DNA of 64,000 bases from Candidatus Bathyarchaeota archaeon. GTDB lineage: Archaea; Thermoproteota; Bathyarchaeia; Bathyarchaeales; Bathycorpusculaceae. Positions 1 to 6,642 of this stretch are shown here, piece after piece. The stretch lies in NCBI GenBank assembly GCA_018396675.1, contig JAGTQX010000003.1, positions 1-64,000 on the forward strand, written 5' to 3'. Numbering within the stretch: position 1 is the stretch's first letter; every line of letters begins with the position of its first letter. The position numbers were made by a program, and so were the translations under genes. The notes beneath the pieces are model-generated. The model made no database searches. It was not told where the DNA came from and saw only the letters and a program-made list of their open reading frames with translations.

Positions 1-235
1 TCACAGTCAAGAGATAAGTGAATGATGCCACGGTTCTTGCCTGTTCACTGTTTAACAAGCCGAACTGATGGGCTAAATGCACAACCGCCGAACCCGTCGC
101 GCCTAAACCAGCAATGGCGCTTCCGAGACTCCGCAAACTTGCCTGTAAACTTTCACTGTCAGACTGTATTCTGGCAAACTCGTGGCTTGCACGGTTAATG
201 GCTCTTATGCTTATGGCTATTTCCCGAAAACTCAC
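1..235 (-). CDS. Probable tail tape-measure protein, N-terminus only (runs off window start)
   Basis: Not in ORF track. GTG at 235 overlaps the gp10-like stop codon (GTGA). Frame stays open to the window edge: VSFREIAISIRAINRASHEFARIQSDSESLQASLRSLGSAIAGLGATGSAVVHLAHQFGLLNSEQARTVASFTYLLTV. Confidence 0.6.
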   Translation of the reverse strand, partial: MSFREIAISIRAINRASHEFARIQSDSESLQASLRSLGSAIAGLGATGSAVVHLAHQFGLLNSEQARTVASFTYLLTV

Positions 236-600
236 ATTTCAGCCTCCATTTTAGCTTGGTCCAACGCGTCAACAATAACCTGTTCAAGACGCGGTAAATA
301 CGCTTGAATGGCTGGGTAAAGGTAAGGCTGCGCTTGCATGTAACGTGTGCCGAATTCCACGAATAAGGCATAAGATGCTTCCGCGCCTACTTCAGCCGTC
401 CACTCTTCAATTTTAGCGTAAATTGTGCTGCGCAAATAACCCGTGCGCACAGGAACAAGCTGTTTAGCCAAGGCTTTAACGTCCGCCGCCCAGCTTGCTA
501 ATTGACTGTGAACGTAACGTTGCATTCCACTGTCAAAGTTTTGCATGGCTTGCTTAAACTCTTCAACGCCTTCCACGTCGCATATTATCTCAACCGACAA
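232..600 (-). CDS. HK97 gp10-like phage protein
   Basis: Motif pattern VPVRTGYLRSTI...YALFVEFGTRYMQAQPYLYPA typical of HK97-gp10 family; TTG start. Confidence 0.85.
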   Translation of the reverse strand: MSVEIICDVEGVEEFKQAMQNFDSGMQRYVHSQLASWAADVKALAKQLVPVRTGYLRSTIYAKIEEWTAEVGAEASYALFVEFGTRYMQAQPYLYPAIQAYLPRLEQVIVDALDQAKMEAEM

Positions 601-1126
601 CGGTTTTCACGCTCCACCTTCTCTTTTTCCATTTCCACCTGACGGTCCAACTCGTTCAGAATAATGATGAATTGTTGAATAGTTTTAGCCGGCTGCCGCG
701 CTAACTGTTTCGGCGTCCACCCAAATTCTTTGCAGAGTCTGAAGTCTGTGAGTGTTTGATTCGGCTTGCCGCGTCGGATACACCTGATAAAAAAGCCGCT
801 TCGTCAAAGTTTACCATGTTAAGCCTATTAACTATTCTGCCGAACAATTCGCCTAACGCTATCGGCACGCCTTTTTCAGGGTCTTCGGCGAGAAGCCTCT
901 CCAACGTTATGGGTTTATGCTGCGGCTGCTCTTTCAAGCTTGCAACAATCATTTCCGCCTGAATCGCCACATCATCACTACTCTGCAGTTGCCCAGTCAA
1001 CGGATTATATTTCGTGTATTTCTGAATTATGCGGCTTCGTTTAGCCCAAGTCAACTCTTGAAAAACATATTTGCCCATGTATTCCTTACCGAACTCCTCG
1101 CCGATTACAACTGTTTCGGTGCGCAT
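585..1126 (-). CDS. Tail assembly chaperone, predicted -1 frameshift fusion product (gpGT-like, ~180 aa)
   Basis: Slippery T_TTT_TTA (minus strand 794-788) in phase with frame 0; the -1 frame then encodes IRCIRRGKPNQTLTDFRLCKEFGWTPKQLARQPAKTIQQFIIILNELDRQVEMEKEKVERENRCRLR and stops at 587-585; no NTG start in the -1 frame before this domain. Confidence 0.8.
701..1126 (-). CDS. Tail assembly chaperone, frame-0 product (gpG-like)
   Basis: Located just downstream of tail tube gene and upstream of tape-measure candidate; contains slippery site at 788-794. Confidence 0.75.
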   Translation of the reverse strand: MRTETVVIGEEFGKEYMGKYVFQELTWAKRSRIIQKYTKYNPLTGQLQSSDDVAIQAEMIVASLKEQPQHKPITLERLLAEDPEKGVPIALGELFGRIVNRLNMVNFDEAAFLSGVSDAASRIKHSQTSDSAKNLGGRRNS

Positions 1127-1995
1127 TAGCTTATCACCACGTCCCTTGCCACAAACTTTGCTTTAAGGCTTACAAGGTCTTCAATGCGTGTCGGCGCCGT
1201 CACATCTTCCCACTTACAGTATTTGAAAAGAGCACTGTTTGAACTGCCAAGCCCGAATTTTAGGCTGAATTCTGCATCGTTTATGACGTCTTCAAACTCT
1301 GCCTTATCTTCAAATTCGAATGTTACCTCGCCGCTTAATTCTCGGTGGCGGGCTGGCAAATACTTCAATAAATGGGCGTTTGATGAGCGGATTACTGGAA
1401 CGGGTTTCAGGTTGTTTTCTATTGTGAATTTCCAGTCTGTTACTCGCTCGATTGCTGTTGGGTTTGAGCCGTCTGCTGCTCCTCGCTGAACAAAGCTTTG
1501 GTCGTATGGCACTGCTCCAGAATAATCCGCGTAGGTGGCTCCTGAAATTTTGTTTGTTCCGATGGCTACGTCTTGCCCGACCAGTTCTACGGTTGCCTTT
1601 ACAAACTCTTCTATGCCGCATTCAACGCTCAGCTTGTCTATTCTGCAGCCTTTGTATAGTAGGCTTATTATGTTTGTGGCTGAAGCAAAAACGCCCTTAT
1701 ACCAAAGCACTTGAACACTTAAGCTGTTCAAAGTCTGCACATGCTGAATAAAATTTATAGGCGCATCACTTGGCAACACGTGACCAATTTTTAAGGCTGG
1801 TTTTAGCAATCCACGTTTTAAGGCTGCAAGGTCTCTGCTGCCGACGCCACGCACTTTAGCAAGGTTGGGGTCTAATCCGGTGTCAATATTTTCAGCGTTT
1901 ACACCGAGCATCGTAGGGTTTTGCGGTGTCTGCCCATACGTGGGCTCTTGCACATAATACACGCGGCATTCATGTGCACCGTATGTTTCAACCAT
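1126..1995 (-). CDS. Major tail tube protein
   Basis: Length, position before chaperone gene, tail-tube-like sequence (ELSGEVTFEFEDKAEFEDVI...). Confidence 0.7.
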   Translation of the reverse strand: MVETYGAHECRVYYVQEPTYGQTPQNPTMLGVNAENIDTGLDPNLAKVRGVGSRDLAALKRGLLKPALKIGHVLPSDAPINFIQHVQTLNSLSVQVLWYKGVFASATNIISLLYKGCRIDKLSVECGIEEFVKATVELVGQDVAIGTNKISGATYADYSGAVPYDQSFVQRGAADGSNPTAIERVTDWKFTIENNLKPVPVIRSSNAHLLKYLPARHRELSGEVTFEFEDKAEFEDVINDAEFSLKFGLGSSNSALFKYCKWEDVTAPTRIEDLVSLKAKFVARDVVIS

Positions 1996-2163
1996 TTTGA
2001 ACTCCCGTTATTTGAGTAAGAAAAAAGGTGGAAATAAACAATTTTCATGATTTAAAAGATGATTTAAAAATATTTTAATGAAAAAGCACTAATGAAAAAT
2101 CAAAATTGGAGAAAACCTAAAATATTAACTCAAAAAGTCACTTAATTGAATTATCTCCAGCAA

Positions 2164-3147
2164 TTAGTTGAAATGACAATTTTGAAGGCATATTCCTCCA
2201 AAGCTTACGCTTTGTTCCATCGCATTATCATTTTTTAAGTAGTCGTAACGGTGAGATAGAATAGCTTGTTCACATTTGGAACACCATGAATAGGAAGTGT
2301 AAGCGCAGGGAACATAATTGAAAACCCAAAATCCTGCATCTTCCCAAATATGAACCCAATAGTGATAATGTCCTGCCATAATGCAGCATGGCTCAATTTC
2401 ATTTTCAGAGTGGTCGTCTGCCCAGAAGAGGTGACTGATTTCATGTTGAACTAGGTTATCGTCAGCCCAGTAAACTTGCCATTTCAAAAGGACAAAGATT
2501 CTGCCTGCTTGAATATAGCTAGGTGAAGGAGCTAATCCTGCGATAGGTCGTGGGTCAGCTGGTGTTGCTTGGGCGGTAATGCCGATTATTGCATCGACAC
2601 GTTGAGACCAGTAGGGACCTTCATACCATTGGCCAAGGTAACTTTTTGTCTTCTTTTCCAAGTCACGCCACACGCTATACATTGAACGGCTATTGTTGTC
2701 GCTGAACCATTCACAGTCTAGGAAATCCAAGATTCTGATGTCAATTTGGAAACGGTAAATTAGTGCTTCGTCACCGCGTTCAATTTGAAGAGTAGCCCAG
2801 TCTTTCCAGTCGAAACAGTAGCCGTCAAAAAGGCGCCAGCAATTCATTTCCTCTTCGTCTGCAAATACGAGGACATAAAGCGGATGTTTTCCCTCTTTGT
2901 CATCTATCTCATCCATGTAGGTTTCCCAAAAAGTTGCTGCCAAAGAATTGACGCTTGAGTTCGTGTATGGTTCTTTAGGGATATCTTCGGGCAACGCTGG
3001 AGTGACCAGTAAATCAACTGGTTCTTCCAGAGTTTCATCTTCTGGCTTTTCTTCTGCTGGTGCTGTAATACACATGGTAAGACTAGAATTGCTAAAAACA
3101 GAGTTTACAACCAAAAGCGCCATGATCGCAATTGCAGGCACCCTCAA
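2164..3147 (-). CDS. Secreted metzincin-like zinc metalloprotease (viral cargo gene)
   Basis: N-terminal signal-like segment; HEISHLFWADDH zinc motif; downstream CCIM (Met-turn candidate) and WCSKCEQAILSHR. Confidence 0.7.
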   Translation of the reverse strand: MRVPAIAIMALLVVNSVFSNSSLTMCITAPAEEKPEDETLEEPVDLLVTPALPEDIPKEPYTNSSVNSLAATFWETYMDEIDDKEGKHPLYVLVFADEEEMNCWRLFDGYCFDWKDWATLQIERGDEALIYRFQIDIRILDFLDCEWFSDNNSRSMYSVWRDLEKKTKSYLGQWYEGPYWSQRVDAIIGITAQATPADPRPIAGLAPSPSYIQAGRIFVLLKWQVYWADDNLVQHEISHLFWADDHSENEIEPCCIMAGHYHYWVHIWEDAGFWVFNYVPCAYTSYSWCSKCEQAILSHRYDYLKNDNAMEQSVSFGGICLQNCHFN

Positions 3148-3156
3148 AAAAATCCC

Positions 3157-3660
3157 CTAATTTACTCTCGATTTATGTATTGCTACTCCTCCAATTGTAA
3201 TCCAACCAATTGCTATTCCAATGCCGACAGGCAACTGTAATCGCTCTTGTAAAAGTTCTTCATGCAAGCCAGGTGTAATCCATAGACATGAAACGTAGAA
3301 GAGTTTTCCTTCATACTCAAATATGGGTCCCCCCTCGATACCTTCATATTCGAAGACTGGCTCCTGTAGTGGAAATGGTTCTTTATCTTTATCAACACCG
3401 ATATGTAACCAATAATGCGTTTCGTTTTCATATTTGTGAAAAGAAACTATTCCTAGCTCTTCAGGCTTATAAATTTTCAATCTTTCCTCTTGGTAAATAA
3501 TAGGTGGCGGAAACGGCCCATTGTATTCAAATGCGCCATAACAAACAAGGCGTCTTGCTTCTTCACTGACATTGGCATAGACCACAAAGCAAAGATATGC
3601 TACAGTAACCATCAATAACAATGAAATTGCGAATTTGAATTTAGAAATTTTCAGCTTCAA
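3157..3660 (-). CDS. Hypothetical membrane-anchored extracytoplasmic protein (cargo)
   Basis: N-terminal hydrophobic segment and C-terminal hydrophobic helix; adjacent to metalloprotease. Confidence 0.5.
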   Translation of the reverse strand: MKLKISKFKFAISLLLMVTVAYLCFVVYANVSEEARRLVCYGAFEYNGPFPPPIIYQEERLKIYKPEELGIVSFHKYENETHYWLHIGVDKDKEPFPLQEPVFEYEGIEGGPIFEYEGKLFYVSCLWITPGLHEELLQERLQLPVGIGIAIGWITIGGVAIHKSRVN

Positions 3661-3771
3661 GTTTTATTAGGCGCCCTCTTTTCGATTTAGCTGAGTGCAA
3701 TTATATATGCAACCAAATGTATAAATATTTTATGGTTGACTGCTCCAGAACCAATTTTCATAAGCTTCTTT

Positions 3772-4752
3772 TTACGATATGCTTCGTGTGTCTTCAAAGA
3801 AACGCGATTTAAGGGTGAACTCGGTTCTGTAAATGAAGGGTTTAACATCCACGCGGTCGGAGTCACGAAAACTTACAATGTCAAGGTAGGTGATTCCGTT
3901 AACCGTGACAGTGCAGCTTACGTAGTCACAGTGTAAAGTTGCTGGTGACGCACCGTCGCTTGGATGAATTGTTCTAGCCAAAAGCCACGCATACCCGTAA
4001 TCATCAATGTAGTCAGCCAAGTCTGAAGCCAAAGTAACAGCAAGCATTTCATCTACGCCACCGGTTCCATTTTGAGCATTCTGCCACTCCTGCGCCGCGT
4101 TATTCCAAACCTTAATCGTTACGCCGTTACCGCTAGGAGCCATTCCATAGCCTTCAAATCTTAAAACAACGTTGTTAATGGTGTTTTTGCGGCTTTCTAT
4201 TTTGAAGCGGAAAAGCATAAGCGCATATTCACCGTTGACACTGGTGCTTTTGCTGTGGCGTGTGTCATCACTATACCAGATTTTGGAATACTCTTCAGCG
4301 GTTAACTCGGTCCAGCCAGCCGCGTTGGGAGCAGGCTCGTTTGTCGCTCCAGTTTGGAAGGCTTTATGCTGGTCGCCTTCAAGCCATCCTAGACCAACAA
4401 AGTTATACTCTGTAATGTTTGGGCGAGTGCGGTTCTGATGTACTATACGGTTAACTTCTTGAACCATTTTCTGGCGTGTGAGCGGGTCTTGGCTCCAAAT
4501 GCTAACCCGTAGAGTGGCTATGTGCTGGCGTATTCTCCCGCTCATCTCGATTTTTGCGTCAAGAGTTTCTGCCAAACCAACGGTTATGTATCCGTCGCAG
4601 TTTTTGAACAGTTCACGGTCAACCCATTCACGACTGACTTGAATATTGGCTGAACCACCGTCTTCCATGACTACATGCATGTTTTTGCTTAAAAGCCTAA
4701 CAACAGTGTCGACGGGGTTTTCTATTTCACTCATGCCAGAAGCCTCCTGCAA
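3772..4752 (-). CDS. Tail completion/terminator-like protein with inserted beta-rich domain
   Basis: N-terminal ~110 aa and C-terminal DIVSFRDSDRVDVKPFIYRTEFTLKSRFFED look like one tail-terminator-type domain split by ~150 aa. Confidence 0.5.
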   Translation of the reverse strand: MQEASGMSEIENPVDTVVRLLSKNMHVVMEDGGSANIQVSREWVDRELFKNCDGYITVGLAETLDAKIEMSGRIRQHIATLRVSIWSQDPLTRQKMVQEVNRIVHQNRTRPNITEYNFVGLGWLEGDQHKAFQTGATNEPAPNAAGWTELTAEEYSKIWYSDDTRHSKSTSVNGEYALMLFRFKIESRKNTINNVVLRFEGYGMAPSGNGVTIKVWNNAAQEWQNAQNGTGGVDEMLAVTLASDLADYIDDYGYAWLLARTIHPSDGASPATLHCDYVSCTVTVNGITYLDIVSFRDSDRVDVKPFIYRTEFTLKSRFFEDTRSIS

Positions 4753-6122
4753 TTAGACTTAAAATAGGCGGTTTCGCCTTTCCAGTCGAAAGCTTGAACG
4801 TTTAAAACTTCATAATCTACGCCTTTGCGGCGGATTTTGTCACGCTCCCTTAAAGGGATAAAGGTGTAAGCTGTGATGTAGTCGTTGATTATATAACCTG
4901 GCTCAATCAAAACCTCATCAATTTTGGCTGGAGAGACAAGTGCTTGGATGTCTATTCCCACGCCGTAACTGGCTTTTTCAGCAAATTCCTGCAGTGGATA
5001 AAGCGTCACAGTTTCACTTTGGGAACGCAAAATTTGTGTGAAGCGGGTTTGTGGCTCTTCATAGTTTAGGAAAAGCCGTCCAAGCCAGCAAACTGTAGCC
5101 ATCGCTTTCTTGTTTTCAACAAAACTGTAATCTGCATGTCTTACGCCCCAAAACATGAACTCCTCTTGATGCTTATCTATGATTTTCATGCTGTAGGCAA
5201 GGCTTGGCTTGTCATGGTGCTTGCGTATTTTCCATAGGATGCCGCTGGTAACCGCATCATAATAATCGCATGCTGGAAAACGTTTGACAACGTCTATGTA
5301 GCCTGCCCAACAAATGGCTGGGTTATAGGCGGGATACTGCACAGAAACTTTTATCGCGTTTAGGAAATGGTAAACCTTCCGGCATGAGAGACTCCAACCT
5401 TCATACTCATATAAGCCGACTAACGCGTAAGCAAACGAGTCATCGTAAACCTCATTTTCGTTTAAGCCTACACGGTGCCATTCGCCGTCTACAGGGTCAA
5501 AGTAAAGCCAAAGCCCTTCAAAGCCTTCACGCAGAAAGCCAGCGGCTTTACTCATCATTGTTTGGTATAAGCTGGAATTAGTTGCGTCATACTTTTCGGC
5601 AAGCATTTTCAAGCCTAACAGTCCATATAGACATTCAACATCCAACTGCAAAAGCCAATTATCGTTTATGTCCACAGCCCTTGCGAAACCGCCGTAAGTT
5701 TGTTTGTCTTGCATAGTTTTGAGGAAAGTGCCGGCGGCAAGTATAGCGGCGTCTAAATAGTCGCTGTCACCTATGAGCTGGTAGGCTTTTAAAAGGGATG
5801 GAATAACACGGCAAGCGTCAACGCTGTAATATTGCGTACTGTTTTCCGTTGATTTGAATCCGCCGTAAGCCTTTCGTTGCGGGTCTGTGCACTGCTGCGT
5901 CAGAATCCAGTCGGTTAGGTTAGCGACCTTGTTGTAAATGGCTGTTTTGCGGTCGCTGAACTGCTTGGTATTGTGGGCTTCGCATAAGAAATCGATGGCG
6001 AAGGCTGCTGCAAAAGTTGCTTTACCCCATTCTGGGTCTGGAGTGTTTGGCGGAACCACGTAAACGTAAGGCGCATGATTCATTACAAATGTGTAATAGG
6101 CTTCTGGTACTGTTCCCATCAT
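4731..6122 (-). CDS. Alpha/alpha-toroid (six-hairpin glycosidase/lyase-like) domain fused to head-closure/head-tail adaptor domain
   Basis: N-terminal ~350 aa with repeated helical hairpins and YGGF motifs; C-terminal PLRERDKIRRKGVDYEVLNVQAFDWKGETAYFKSNCRRLL resembles neck stopper proteins. Confidence 0.6.
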   Translation of the reverse strand: MMGTVPEAYYTFVMNHAPYVYVVPPNTPDPEWGKATFAAAFAIDFLCEAHNTKQFSDRKTAIYNKVANLTDWILTQQCTDPQRKAYGGFKSTENSTQYYSVDACRVIPSLLKAYQLIGDSDYLDAAILAAGTFLKTMQDKQTYGGFARAVDINDNWLLQLDVECLYGLLGLKMLAEKYDATNSSLYQTMMSKAAGFLREGFEGLWLYFDPVDGEWHRVGLNENEVYDDSFAYALVGLYEYEGWSLSCRKVYHFLNAIKVSVQYPAYNPAICWAGYIDVVKRFPACDYYDAVTSGILWKIRKHHDKPSLAYSMKIIDKHQEEFMFWGVRHADYSFVENKKAMATVCWLGRLFLNYEEPQTRFTQILRSQSETVTLYPLQEFAEKASYGVGIDIQALVSPAKIDEVLIEPGYIINDYITAYTFIPLRERDKIRRKGVDYEVLNVQAFDWKGETAYFKSNCRRLLA

Positions 6123-6508
6123 ACTCGCCCCACGTAAGGCTCCTTTAGGGTTTTCAGAATGCGCTCGAACTCGCCCTGCAAAACGTTTAATGGTGGGGTG
6201 CTGTTCAAGACGCTTACGTTTTTGTCGCCTATGCTGAAGCTTAAACCAACCGCGGAGCCGCCTGTCAAATAGCAGATGGCGTAAATAGCCGCCAAAATCG
6301 TTATGGCTTCCTTTTCTGCGTCTGTGCAGTTTTGGCTGTCAACATCTTTTTCAAGCTCTAGCTCCAGCGCCACCTCAGCCCGCTTAATCATCTTCTCAAT
6401 TTTGGCGTCTGGAATGTCTGTTAGGCTTAAGCCCAACACGTCGCGGACATCATCAACTGTTACGTATACCAAATCAGTTAACCTCCATTTTAGGCTTAAT
6501 TTACACAT
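6119..6508 (-). CDS. Head-tail connector (gp6/gp15-like adaptor)
   Basis: VTVDDVRDVLGLSLTDIPDAKIEKMIKRAEVALELELEKDV...; position in neck cluster. Confidence 0.65.
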   Translation of the reverse strand: MCKLSLKWRLTDLVYVTVDDVRDVLGLSLTDIPDAKIEKMIKRAEVALELELEKDVDSQNCTDAEKEAITILAAIYAICYLTGGSAVGLSFSIGDKNVSVLNSTPPLNVLQGEFERILKTLKEPYVGRV

Positions 6509-6642
6509 TAAACTGGATTAAAGGCTTATTTAAGCAATTTTCACGCAAAATAAGCGTTTAAAAATCTTAATTTTTAGAAATGCACGAAAAAATAGCAATT
6601 AATGAAAATGCATGAAAGAAAACATCAACAAACACGCCACCT

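Noticed and set aside
1310-1621. 103-aa minus-strand ORF overlapping the tail tube gene
   Set aside because: Arg-rich alternate-frame translation of a strong CDS.
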